A DNA stretch of 64,000 nt. It comes from Apostichopus japonicus (lineage: Eukaryota > Echinodermata > Holothuroidea > Aspidochirotida > Stichopodidae). The DNA is taken from positions 2,701,501 to 2,765,500 of the forward strand of contig NC_092572.1 of the NCBI RefSeq assembly GCF_037975245.1. Direction: 5' to 3'. Below the pieces are notes generated by a model that saw only the letters and a program-made list of their open reading frames with translations, was not told where the DNA came from and did not search any database. The translations under genes and the position numbers were made by a program. Shown piece after piece: positions 1 through 13,700 of the stretch; the stretch's first letter is position 1, and each line of letters begins with the position of its first letter.

Positions 1-717
1 CACTGTGGAAGTATGTGATGTCATAAAGGTAAATTTTCTTCAAAAGCTTTATATTCCATTATGTATTTTTGTTTATATATCCTGGAAATATCTGAAATAT
101 TTGCTTTGCTATCAATGTCCTCTGTAGTAAGGAATTAATCAATATGCAACTTGTTTGTAGCAATATTATATTCCTCTGTGAATAAGTAAGTAACTATAAT
201 ACAGAAAAACTTATTATATACTAATATATATTTATATTATAAAACTATTTTCAATTGATTTCCGAGATGATATCATTCACCCTATTGTTGCCAGATCAAC
301 GTCCTTTCCCTTTATTTTCCTGACATTCATCTGAGGTTAAAAGCGGTTAAATTGGTTGAAAAACAACATTGTGAAGAACTCTTTCCTTATGAGTGCCTTG
401 AAGTAAAATGGAAAGTGCTAAGATGGAAAATTGAGCTATATAATTGTTGGAGTAAATGTAATACAATTAATATGTGCTAAACACTAGGAGTTTTGTAATA
501 TTCTGGATGTCACTAAGGATGGGGTCCGCTGTGTCCATTATTTACGTTCGGGGGGATTTACCCTCAGAAGTAAACATGGTTGCACCCATGATGTGATAAC
601 AATATGTTATCATTTCATGATATTTATCGACATGTTCTTCTGTTTGAAGTACTGAACACGCATATGAATGTTGATCTGTAAATATTTAGGCAGCTGCTTT
701 TAATGTAAAATAAACAT

Positions 718-886
718 GCGGGATATTATCAGGTTTACGGGATATATATAACAAAGCCCTGTGGGATATAATAAAGCCTGTGGGAAATAATAAAGCAAGG
801 GTATATGATAAAGCAAGGGTATATCATAAACAGAGGGGAATATAATAAAGCATGGGGGATAAAATAAAGTCTTGGGGATATAAACT
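718..886. repeat. Minisatellite, about 20 bp unit
   Basis: Imperfect head-to-tail copies of a unit close to GGGATATAATAAAGC, at least seven in a row, with spacer variation. No gene inside. Confidence 0.75.
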
Positions 887-921
887 CGAAAGTGTGGAGA
901 GCCTCTAATTGATGTAGAGTA

Positions 922-1058
922 ACATTCGTCGAGTTTATGGCCGGTTCGTACAGTTAGTCTAATATATATATAGTGCAATATTTGTCAAGTTCATGGCCGG
1001 TTTGTACAGTTTAATCGTATATATAATGATATTCGTCGAATGGCCGGTTTGTACAGAT
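922..1058. repeat. Three-copy tandem repeat
   Basis: The core ATGGCCGGTTTGTACAG occurs three times at roughly 50 bp spacing, preceded by ATTCGTCGA-like sequence. The copies are separated by TA-rich spacers. Confidence 0.75.
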
Positions 1059-1266
1059 TCATCATATCATCAGACAGTAGTCGACATCTGAAAAAAAAAA
1101 AATTCACCAGGATTAAGTATGATTAATACATTATCATCATAAAGTGAAACTAGAAAATATGGACATTGGCTGATATCGTATTTTTGCATTGACAAGTTCA
1201 AAATAAAAATGCATATGTAAAATAACAAATTATTCAACAAAATTACAGTAATTACAATATTAAACG

Positions 1267-1378
1267 TTATAAAATTACTTTTCTTCTCTGCTTCATGTCT
1301 TGGAGTTCTGTCAGGATTGCGGCAAAGATAGGCCTGGAGGAAGGATCTTCATGCCAACATAACTCCATAAGTTGGTAA
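1267..1378 (-). CDS. Gene 1 exon 19: kinase alphaH/alphaI and stop
   Basis: A 112 bp terminal exon. YQLMELCWHEDPSSRPIFAA carries the conserved CW...DP..RP signature with the structural Arg. The protein stops 20 residues later at QRRKVIL-TAA, so there is essentially no C-terminal tail and no tail tyrosines to serve as docking sites. Confidence 0.88.
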
Positions 1379-4300
1379 CTATTATGAAAAGTAACAAACG
1401 CTTTTGTATAAGTAGGCCTATGCTTCCTTTCGCTTTTACTTTAATTTACATAACATTTCTATGATTAATTTATTCTGAAACAAGTTCTTGATAAATTTAC
1501 ATCATAGTTATGATGAATATAAGTATTAAATAATGTATAAAGAGATAAGGGAGTGATGATAAATATAGATATAGTGATTATATACAAAGGATGATCTTTA
1601 TAAGTAATTGTTCATCTGAGTACGATTCTAAAAACGGAAAGTTTAAATGCATCTAAGTTATAATTACATTGCTTTTTATTGTATTTTTATTGTGACATAT
1701 ACAATTTAAAAGTTACAATTCAGAGGAATTAAGGTTTTATCTCTGAATAACCAAACGTCGTCGACTTCACAACTATGAAAAGCATATGCCTTCTACTCAC
1801 ATAGCATCTGGGCAGGCGATTGGTTTTTCTCTGCTACCGATAAGTTGAACGTAACTCTTGGAAGCAGCATCTCCAGACATCTTAGACGCATCCAACCCTA
1901 AAGGTCGATAAAAGTACGAGACACCGCAGATATTCTACTTGTTTCTATCTTATTTCACTGAGGATAATTGTTTTTACAATAGTTCTTTTTTTATTTCAAA
2001 TCATAACCTTCATCGAAAATTTGCACAATTTATGACTGATATTGCAACCAGAAAATTTACATGACAAAACAATACTTTTGTTTATTTTTGGACGGTTCCA
2101 TACTCACAGTATGAATTTCTATGTATGAGCACATATAATCAAATAAAGATCGAATAAACAGAATGCTTTTAACCCACCATAGAAGAAAAGCTCCCAAAGG
2201 AGATTTCCAAATGCCCAGACATCTGTTCGAGTCGTATGGGACTCTCCCTTTACGATTTCAGGTGCGACTAGTTCATGAGCTATTGAATCCTGTAGTTAGA
2301 AATGATGTGTTATATTACAAGCATACTAGTACAATATTAAAACATTTCGACTGCTAGAGAGAAAGAGAAAGGTTATGAGGAAATGTAACACTGACGCTTT
2401 AACGAGTTGATGCCACTACTGCTTCTCAAACAAGATTTCAATTTTCCATATCATAATATCGTTTTGAACGTATTTTGGAACTCTTGTAACAATATGCAAC
2501 GAAATGACCGATTGTGTTGGCGGTGGCTTATTTCATTAAGTCCCATTTGCTAGATGTACTGATCGCTTCTACAGTTTAAGCTCAGTGTAAAGTATTTATA
2601 CTCCTACCGATTGAGAGCAGCCATATAACAAACATTCGTTTTCTCCTATAAGCCATCCGGAGGGATACACACACATTTCCATTAATTTAACATTTATGTT
2701 CCTACACGATAGATATAACTGGGGATATAACTAACACTTTTTTGTCTCCGTGTGCATACACCTTCTGTGATAAATCGCTTTGGTTTTGTGCTCATTTAAC
2801 TAGTTTGATTCAAATGCCATTTCATGTCATTTACAAATTGTAAAAATGAGAAAGCAAACTTATTTTAAAACCTCAATGATCTAAACTTGTGAAATTTAAA
2901 CCAAATTATGATAACTCGTACCTGATTGTATCCGTCTTTGATACCGCAAAGTTCCACAGGCGTGAAATCATAGAGCTTACAAACTCCTTTCTTGTCGACA
3001 TGAACACTTTCACATCGGAGAGATGGATGGCAAAACTAAATTTAACAGAAAATTGGTATATTTAATTTATCAAATTCATGCACGGATTATCTTACCACAT
3101 ACCAAATCCAATGGAAGCTGGTCACTTCGCCCAACAACCATTTCGCCCAACTGCAATTTCGCCCAACCTTACCATTTCACCCAACCTTGCTGGTCATTTC
3201 GACCAACATTGATTAAATATTATACTTCAATATTGGTCAATGTAATACGGAAACGTTCAGGAATTGTTAACGTTACGGGGTACGAACCGAATATTAAGGA
3301 AACTTGAAGTCCTTTAGTTTGTATAACATTAGTAAGGAAACGTTCGGGAATTGAACTAGTGAAGTAGAAAAAGTGATGTTATTCCACACCGATTACCCTT
3401 TGTATAATAAAATCACTTCCATTGTATGCGTAACCGCCTAAAGTAGTGTAATCCTCCCATTATACCCGAAATAACTCAGACTCTGATCTTACGGACATCA
3501 CTCTATTTACCTACCACGAAGTGATCTAACCGAAAGTAAATCAAATTGAACTAGTGAAATAGAAAAAGTGATATTATTCTGACTGAATATGAGTAAAGAA
3601 ATGGTTGGTCGAAATGACCATGCTGGTTGGGCGAGATGACCATGCTGGTTGGGCGAAACGACCATGCTAGTTGAGCGAATGGCATTTGGGCGAAATGCTT
3701 GTTGGGCGAAGTGACCAGAAAGCAATCCAACAATCATCGGTTATTATTTTCCTTTAATTTTAGGAAATAGCAAAATTAATCTTCTGACGCTACTTAGGTC
3801 AGTATCAATACCAAGAATAGGACAATTGTTACTTCCATCTTTTTTCGATAAGAGAAGATTGATTAAATTGCTCAATTTGGATTGCCAAAAAAAGACCATA
3901 GCCTAGAATTTCATATTTTGCAGAGATTGAAGTTTGAACAATTCGCTTATTCTTCAAAAGAGCTTCGTCATGCATATTGCCTTTAATTGTTTCCACCATG
4001 ACCATATCAATATCAACTAACGATAAAAAACTAGCACTTCATATTTCTCAACCGCAATGGTTAGACACAAATTGTGGATAATATTTTCCTTGTAAAGACT
4101 ATATGATGTTACAGAAAATACAAACTACATACGCCCTGGTTTGAAAGGAATAACATCCCGTTGCAGATTTGTTCCGCATATTCACGGAGTATCTCGTTAT
4201 GTGCAGTTATATCGGAAACGGATTCCCTCGTCTTTAGCAAATGCTGCTTAAGAGTTTTTCCTGTCATCTTTTCAAATAAGATGTAATTTAGCTCTAGGAT

Positions 4301-4472
4301 AGGCGGAAAGGAGAAATGTTGTAGAAACAGAAACTTCAAGGAAGAATAACTGAAAATGCGGGAGTCCTTCATAAGATCATTTGTAAATTCCGATGATGAA
4401 GTCTCATACGGTCATGCTAAATTATTAATCATTCAAGTATTATCGGAGCACTGTCTCATCATTAGTATATGA

Positions 4473-4511
<39 letters not shown>

Positions 4512-4709
4512 GGAATAACGGAAAAACTGTTAAACAACTATGCTGCATTTAGAGAAAGGCTGGATCTCGAGTGAGATACAATAATTGAATTAGGTAAGTG
4601 ATTGGAAGTAAAACAGCCAATGTTTGTTTTTTTGCAGAGCTTTCGAGCAAAACTAGCTCTTCTTCAGTGCATGATCACCGAAAGTGACAAGGAGTAGCAG
4701 GAATTGAAA

Positions 4710-4791
<82 letters not shown>

Positions 4792-7700
4792 TTATATATG
4801 TGTGTGTATCTATTTAACATACACTGATTATAAATAAATCCGTCAGTCATAGTTAATTAGATTCCTTTTCTTTTATTTACGTATTGATTCCTGATAGTAA
4901 AGATATGTTATTGTCTTTATGAATAGTTGTATCAACTCACTGGAATTGCAGCACAATCCTAGTATATCTGCGATATTAGAATGTCGATCTAATGTCTTCA
5001 CGATTCCAATCTCTTTCACAAAGTGACGTCTCTCCATTCTCGTGGCATATTCTGTAAACCAAATTAATATGATTTTAACTAAGTACGCTCTCTTATTTCT
5101 TTTAGCAAGGGTGCATGAGGATCATGCCTCCTGACATACCAGTCATCTGTCATAACTGAAATGTCTCCTGTTATCCTACCGAGTTTCCAGGGGGAGGAAG
5201 ACTGCAAAGGAATTTAGTCAAGAAGAAATAGTAAAGCAGCAAAATTGAACCCAAATGAAAACCTTGTGCATTGTTCACACATAAAATTACACATAGCTGT
5301 AATTCATACATTGTTTTCCCCAATCTTTTCTGTCACAATGGCTTGTTTAGGTCTTTATTCCCTGTTAATTTTTCCCTGATAACAATGCTATTGTTGTTTT
5401 ATTTCTTTACCTGACAAAACTTTAACTGTAACTTCCATCGACCCTTGTCTATAGTTTAAGGTTGCGGCACAGAAGAAAAACGATCCTCTTTGAGCTTGCT
5501 TGCTGTGGATTGTAAGATCGGAGATAAACGTCTCCTGTGGTGTGACTTTCTTCAAACTGTACGTCTGAATTGTAGTACTTTCATCTCCGTCGATGGAAGA
5601 ACACTCGTCATCGTTAAGTCCAAAGTGTCTTGACAAACGGCTTCCTACATAAAACGGGAGAGGAAGAGGGGAGAAGAAAAAAAGGCTTCCTACATGAAAA
5701 CAAACAAACCAATTTCTCTTTAAGTTTATCTAAATAAAAAAGAGGGAAGTTAATTGCTTTCGTTAAAACTTATATTTATTTCAAACTGGTTTATGATCGC
5801 GTCATAGCTTACGTCACCTCAACAACAAGAGAAGTGTGTGGATGTAAAATGATGTAGTTGTTTCTTGTTACACAGAAAGCTAAAACAGAAAACAATCAAA
5901 CAAAGATTATTGTATGTATATCTTTAATATTAGTCTAATAATGTATGACAAATGTCCACATAGTATGTGACAGTTAAGTAAAAGCGTTAAGATCATTTAC
6001 GTTTGATGCAACATCTAGCGATGAAGAAAATCTAACCATCATTTTTACCTTTTTTTAGTATTTATTGATGACAAAATTCTCCAAATATATGCAGGGACGA
6101 TTTGAAAGATATCTGATATTCAATTCGTATCACAGGGGTTCAGTAGTTAGATTAGGTTTCTAAAAATGCGTATCCTTTACTGTACAAACAATATTGTAAC
6201 TATTATATACATATTTTAAGTCGCTCAGTAATATTATATCAATAGACATGTACAATTATTCAGTCGTGTATGTGGAAAAACATTAACCCTTTAAAATCTG
6301 AATATGAAAACAAAACTGTTGTTGGAAGTTGTTCATCAGAACTATCTGTATGACATGGGCGTAGGTTTATCCATGACAAATTACTGCAACAAGGATATCA
6401 TATTATAACAAGGAGTAGGTTGAATACCTATTTATTGCCCCCATAGTTGCCGTTAATCCACCTTTGTCTCGAGGCGATTCTGTCATTTAAACAAATAAAA
6501 CATTTACACATGCGAGGGCGTGGTACAGAAATCAGAAAACTAACCCTTCTCTAGTGTTTCCAATCCAGCATGCAATCCATACAGTTTACTCAATTTCTCA
6601 TTTAGGGACATGGCTTTATTACCGATGTTAGACATCAAGGTGACTTCCGTAAGGTCTGTTATCTCACTGTATGAAGAAAATTATGGTACAAAATATTTAA
6701 AAACAATGTGACCGTTGGGAAAGTTTTATCCAATTACAAAAGTGTCTTACGAAATGCTGAGAACCACTACCACCTACGCATACTCAATATCAAACACCGA
6801 TCCTCGAAAACATAATACATAGTACTTTACTTTAACTTACGTTATTGCTCAATAAAATAGTTTGCATGAACCGTTAATTGTTACAAATGAGCTGTATTTT
6901 GTATCAAACATAGAGTTGTCAGGGCACTTAAATAGGTTATTCTTTTCATCACATTTCACACTGTCATCAATTCGGTTTATCGGGTTTCATTTCAGAACAA
7001 TAGAAAAGAAAGTAACGTGTTTGTTGCATTCTTGTATGCTTAGTCGACAAATAGCTCCGGGTGTATTTCCACGTTACCGGGAAACGCCATTTGCTTATTA
7101 TACATATCAAGCACTTTCAACAATTTAACAAACACAGGAGCATATATATTAACTGAAAAAATGTACATGTTAGGTTTTCACGAAAAAGTAGTGCAGGTAA
7201 GTACCAACAACGCATAGGGATGGTCGACGCACCAATTTTCCGATATGAGCCGCTAGGCTCGATGCGCTGAAGGTGTTTATTTTGCCCGAGCTCCTCAATG
7301 CGCAACTTCATTCACGATAACAATTTATGCTCAATCTTCCCAATCCTAAGCGATGGATATAAAAATGAGCTCATTATGTAGAAAAAGTTCACGCTTTTTC
7401 TAATTATTTTTTTTCTTCTAATAATTAGCTATTGAATGGAGAAAATACTCTTAAAGTATGCAGAAAAACATATCACCTGGCATTATCTGTAATACCATCG
7501 CGGGAAAAGAAGTCATCATCTCCTGTTTGTAATAAACAAATCGATACATTTATAACATAACTTTAAAGAGTTTGTGATATATAACATACTTGCACGCTAC
7601 CACAATCGAAACTACCACTAAGAATGACATTTCTATGAACGACTGAGTTACGGAGGCTAAATTAAAAATTATGGTATATATTTGTTAACTTAAATGTTTG

Positions 7701-10700
7701 GTTTTAAATCAACCGAAAGTTCTTACTAGAGAATTCTGACGTGGAATGTACCCGTGTGGTGTAACCTGTGCCCATGGGTTCATATATTGCAGGAAGACTT
7801 CCTAGATGACTCTGTATTGCTGGACCGGAATTAACTGCTTGAAGAGTGTTCACACCAATGCTATTAATTGAAGAGAAATAATAAATAAAGTGTTTGGCTC
7901 AAAAACTCTCTCCACACAGTACATATAGCTTACATTATATACCTCCGAGTGGACGTATGATAGTACGTTATATCACTAATGTTCAGTTATACGGTTGATA
8001 GGTCATTTGGGTTACCAGTCATTTAATTGTGCTTCGTGGGTATCATGACATTATATTACACAAATATAGATATTAACAAAACTTTTAATTTTAAGGCTTT
8101 AGGAAATAATAAATACGCCCAACAACATGGATTTGTCTCAATTCAACATTTTGTCTATTCCCTAATGAGTTTTTTGTTTTAAGATATGTAATCTCATTCT
8201 ATAAGAAAATATCTTACGTGTCCTCCGATTTGTTGAAATTGCCGCTGCCACGTGTACGCCCTGTGAGAAATAATGTGGCATTGTTAAATTTAAAACAAAA
8301 CAATATGGTTTGTGTCTTACTAATGTATTTAAACCAAGGTTATCCTAAATTCGAAACGAATGACTGTACTAAACACACTAATTATAACAGAGATAAATAA
8401 TCTGTCAATGACTTCGGGTGAGTTTCCTGAGAATTTAAAACAATGATGTTATAGTTATAGTTTCACCAGTGTCAAATCTTTCTACCCATCCCAAATTGAT
8501 TGAGAAACCTGTTTGCAGTTATTATCTATCTCAAATGGATTTGTATGTTAAATGCTAGTCTGCATATCATAGTGGTCATAGCAGAGAGACTGCACCCTTT
8601 ATGATCTGCAAAATAAGGTGATACCTTCCCTTGATAGTAGGCACGATGGCATTGTTATCATGTTTGATTTGTCGGCTGCTTTCGATACTATCGACCGCGA
8701 CATCTTGTTGAATAGGCTGTGTTCTCGGTTTGGTATGGTACTTTAAATTGGGGTGTTCTCCAGTATTTCGGAGCTTCTACACGGTGTCAATGAATGATAT
8801 AATCATGGTTTTGAGTACATACTGTATGCTGATGACACCCAGCTGTACGTCACATGTGATGGCGATCATGTTTTATTGAAGACAGTTGTGGACTGTGTCA
8901 ACCGAACACATAGAGAACACAGTTACTAATGTAAATATTCCAGTTTTGTACCACAGTAAAAACTGGACCGTGCAATAATTCGGTAGCATGCGTATTAGGA
9001 TTACATTAAGAACTGAGGATATGTGTAATTTGTTGGAATTACAAGTATCCTCAGTTTTTACTGTAAACTTAATAGCACATGCTACCGATTTATCATATTT
9101 GTCAGCACGATCCAGTATTTACTGTGTTACAAAACTTCAAGATTTATAGTAGTTACTGTAATCTCTGTGTGAATCGGCTGACCGTGTAGACGAAATCAGC
9201 AGTTGGATGCGCGAAAATATGCTTGCTTTGAACGATTGTAAGGCATACATTGTGGACTTCTCCAACAAGTTATCTGGCATCGGTCAGTTCTTAAATATAA
9301 TTTTCATATTGGTGGCCTCAGTTTATCTTCCTCTGATGATAAACGAAACATGGATGCAATTATGGACTCAACTGGTACCATGTCGATTCATGTGTCAAAC
9401 TTGCGTAGATCGACATCATTCGCTTTGTGGAAAATAGGAGAATTTAAGAACCTCCTTGATCAAGGCGCAACTTATAAATTTGTCCCGTGCTTTGGTCACT
9501 GCTCGGCTAGATTATTTATTACACATATAATTTACCAGTCTGTGTAGAGGAGCTGCTGAGTTGTCGTGTTGCAAGCCGTAACTTGCGCAAAAATGCAAAC
9601 GGGGAAGTATACCTGACATAATCTCTCACTTGTAGTAATTTCTATGGTAGGCGACCTCTCTCGGTTTGTTACCAGAGCCTATGGAACAGTCTGCCACACG
9701 AACTTCGCTAGATTGATAAATTTAATTGTTTTAATTCTAAACTAAGGACTCACCTGTTCAGAGAATATTTCATCAATAACTGTTTGTAATTGGATACTAT
9801 GCGATCTCTTTTAACTTTTCATAATTATTATATCTTATATTTATCTAATTGGTCTCTATGTATGTTTAAAATTTACTGCTTTTTATTTTCATGTATTGTT
9901 TGTTGCATTGTTTTTGTTGTTACTTGTTGCTTGTAAGACGCGTTGAGACATACATGTAATGCGTTTGACAAGAATATATTTACATTATATTACAATACAT
10001 ATATGTTACAGCAGACCATTCGCATGACGCAACTTCTTGTTCTCGCAACCAACAATCTAGGGCGTCGAACAACTAGAAGAATGCACAAATTGGTTGTAAG
10101 ATGTACCTCCTCCAACCAGACCCCCCATCATACCACCGTAGCTAAATATGTTGCTAAGAAGCAAAATATTATTATTATCTATTTGTTAGCAATAATGTAG
10201 ATATATTGTATTTTTATATTCATTTAATGTGTACGACTTTAGATGATTTTGAAACAGACTATTCGATTTATCTTATCTAAATTTTTTGTTCTTCTCCCAG
10301 GCCGATCAAATCAACTGCCTTGACAAACACGTACCTCGTAGAATGGCACAAAGAAGAACGATGACCCCGAACAAAATGGCGATTGCAACTACAATATAAA
10401 GTATAAATGATCGTTCTTTCTCTTCTGTTGTCAAGTATTCTGCAATAAAACACACAATAACAAATAAATAAAAGAGAATAACCATTCTCGTCAGTGGTAG
10501 TTCTATTAAAATGACTTATACATACAAGATCAAGTGTTGAGACGGTCGTTAGTGTAATACTATATATATATATATATATATATAGACAAACTGACGCAGA
10601 AAGACGATTCAAAATATTGAACGCATTTATATCACCGGGGTATTTGGTATTCAAACCATTTCAGTTGATACGTAGGCCTGAAATATATGTTCGTTCAACG

Positions 10701-13700
10701 CTCATGTTAATATTTACATGATTACGCCCCTGCTTGTATACGGGGTGTTCAAAAATACAACATAATCACTTGCAAATAGACGTTTTGGTACTAGAAGGTT
10801 AATTGGTTTGCACAAAACTACTATACAGTTGGTGCTATATAATACTACTACTGCTGATATATATTTGTTAACTGTCTCGCCAAAAAGCAATTTGCAAATG
10901 TGTCTGTCAGTTATTAACAAACAAACACGGGGACAGGAAACAGTAAATGTCGCAACTTAATATTGGGGTTAGTGTGCATTATCTGGGGAAGCAGAATTCT
11001 GCCACACAAAGTGCTTCCATCATTTGCCAAAAAAAAACTAATCTTAATTTAAAAAGTCTTTCGAAAATATTTCCGTACGTTTACAGAGACTTTAGTTGAT
11101 TTCAAAGGGTTCGTTATTTCGACAATCTTTTCCTAATTTCGAAAGTTTTGTGGCAGCGATACGCAAGCAGGCTATCAATTTAGAACTCAAGAAAATTAAT
11201 ATTTTACCGTACCGTTTACGACGCAAACTTGGCAATATTGTGGGCACCTCTCTGTCGACGTACAGCAATTATATCCTACAAGAAATGCATCCTGTCTTGT
11301 TCCTAAGTCATACGAGATTCTAGTGTAATTCTCGCCTTTTATTACAGTTAGGAACTCTCGTTCTAGCTGATTTTCGTATTTGTAGAATCCTATTTCATTA
11401 ACAGGAACCTCTCCACCAATCTCACATGCTAATCTTGCATTCGATCTGTTTCGTTCCACACTGCAGCTGTGCACAGGGTTCTCTTTACAATCTACGGTGA
11501 AGAAAAAATGATGAAATTCTCAGAAACGTGACCTTTGAATGAAGGATTAAATAAGGAAACAAATAAAAAGACTGTGTAGAAAACATGTAATGTTACAACG
11601 TGAAAACAAATAAATAGAAAGGAAAAGTACCAAATGTTATTCAACAACGTTCAGACAAAATGTTCCAGTTAGGATTAACAGTTATTTGGGTCAGTCACTT
11701 TCAATTATATCTGCTTTTCAAAAACATGATAGTAAAACTCTTTACCTATATCTTTGCCTTGGAGAACAAGGCTAATCTCTAGAAATTGAGGCAGGTTTAA
11801 ATGTGTTACCATACTGGATACCTATCGATACATCTATCCTATCAGGCTATATCTCTTATATGCCTTATAGACCTGTAAGAACAAGGCTATTCTCCAGACA
11901 TTGGGCCAGGTTTAGAAATGTTACTATAGTAGAAACATATCAACACATCTATCCTATCAGGATATATCTCTGCCTTAGAGACCTGTGAGAACAAGGCTAA
12001 TCTCCAGATATTTAGCACGGTTTAGATATGTTAGTATACTGGATACCTATCAATACAGCTATCCCATAAGGCTATATCTCTGCCTTAGAGACCTGTAAGA
12101 ACAAGGCTAATTTCTAGACAATGAGCCAGTTTTAGATATGCTACTATACTGGATGCATATAAATACATTTATCCACTAGACCATGGCTCAATCGGATTCT
12201 TTTACCATTTTTGTCGGCTCTAGAACCATATTTTTCGGAACCCTTCGTAGAGGAACTGTCAAAGGTTCAAAATTTCCTAAGGGGTTATCGGATACAAATC
12301 TGAGACCTAACAGTTTACTTCGAAGAAGCTGCTTGATAAACACCGATTCGACGATAAATGAAACAATGCAAGTTGAACTTTTAAGACAAGGCAACGCACA
12401 AACGGGTACCCCTGCCAACCACACGCATGTGGTTCAGAAGTAAATTATGGCACGCAAAGGAGACGTTCCCAGAAATAGAAGACAATAAAAAAAGGGAATT
12501 AAATTTGTTGCATAGGGTTTATGAAAGGTTCATTTGAATGTCTCCGGTGTGTTACAGAAACCTAAGTTGTGACAAAAGTGATGGTAATATTGAAAATTGT
12601 ATACGTGTCAACAAGACAAACATAATTCAGACATGGTCAGTTTCATTTAAGTCTTGTTTGGAATATCTGGAAACTGCAATGCAACTTGTAATACAGAATC
12701 ATAAAACCATTTGGAAACGTGAGAACCCTGAGCATTAATGAGTTCTGTTATTGCAGAATTAATTTGTTAATAGTTTTGGTTTAGTAAATTTTATGTACTT
12801 TATACTTTGACGTTTAGTTTTACATATTAGCCAGAGTTATATCGAACATGTTTCACTTTTGGTGATTTAAAATAGGTAAATATTAGACCCATGTCTACCG
12901 GAAAGTTTCTTAATTATTAAAAGGTATTTCAAAAGTTTTTTATTTGCTTTAAGGAGGAAGACATCGACCAAGTTAAAGTTATAAGTTTACGTACGTGATA
13001 TATTAAGCAGCAGTTGTTGCACTGGATTTTGGTCGATCCCTCCGTTACAGGTAAGGACCATCCCATCAAAGCGTCTATCGGGATAAAATAGTAGAATGCT
13101 GCGAACGATGAAATCGCCTCGTTCAGAAATATAGTCATCTTGAGTTGCGTTTTGTGTTATATCTAAACGCCCAATAATCCAACGGATGTGGTGTATTTCG
13201 TTCCTCTGTTTTACTTTGCACGTAATATTAACTGGAATGTTCTCGAACAATACTGTTGATCTATCAAAAATGATGCCAATTTCTGTGATAAAAGAAGTAA
13301 ATGAAAAAAACGTATTTCTAAATCAATCAAAACATAACTTTCGAAGACAAAAGTTGTTCTGACACTAACTTTTACATATAGTGGGGACTGTTGTAATTGA
13401 TTTAGCGCTATGATGCCATGTACTGGTATGGAATATAGTTTAGTAATTATGTGAGATCCTTCTGTAAGTCTCTCATTGATATCCCGGAGAACAGTCCGTA
13501 GTGTTCGGAAGTCGAAAAGTTGTATTTACATAACCTAAATTTAAACCTTTCATAAATATCAGATTTTGAGCTATATGTATATATGGCATATATGTATCAG
13601 TGGAACATCCTTGCAAATCTTCACTTTTTTTCACTTGCAATTGAATCATTTTAAGCAATTCACTAATTGCAAGTATTAGCGGTGCGTTATTTTCTCCGGT

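Larger units (their letters stand above)
1..1266 (-). other. 3' flank of gene 1
   Basis: No coding exon is seen. The stretch holds the minisatellites listed separately. A minus-strand AATAAA lies at about 311-316, but it is nearly 1 kb beyond the stop, so the true polyadenylation site is not resolved. Confidence 0.4.

Noticed and set aside
1741-1773. Minus-strand EVDDVWLF, resembling a kinase DVWSFG motif
   Set aside because: The real alphaF exon is at 2178-2289 (TDVWAFG). This one has no donor in the right phase and would duplicate the segment.
2163-2357. Plus-strand 64-aa open frame
   Set aside because: It is the antisense shadow of kinase exon 17.
10277-10654. 125-aa open frame containing an IYIYIY stretch as a second transmembrane segment
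   Set aside because: The IY run is translated TA microsatellite in the intron; only 10335-10439 is exon.
12183-12443. Opposed open frames of 78 and 86 aa on the two strands
   Set aside because: Neither has domain character or splice signals that fit gene 1; the stretch lies in an intron and shows no recognisable similarity.
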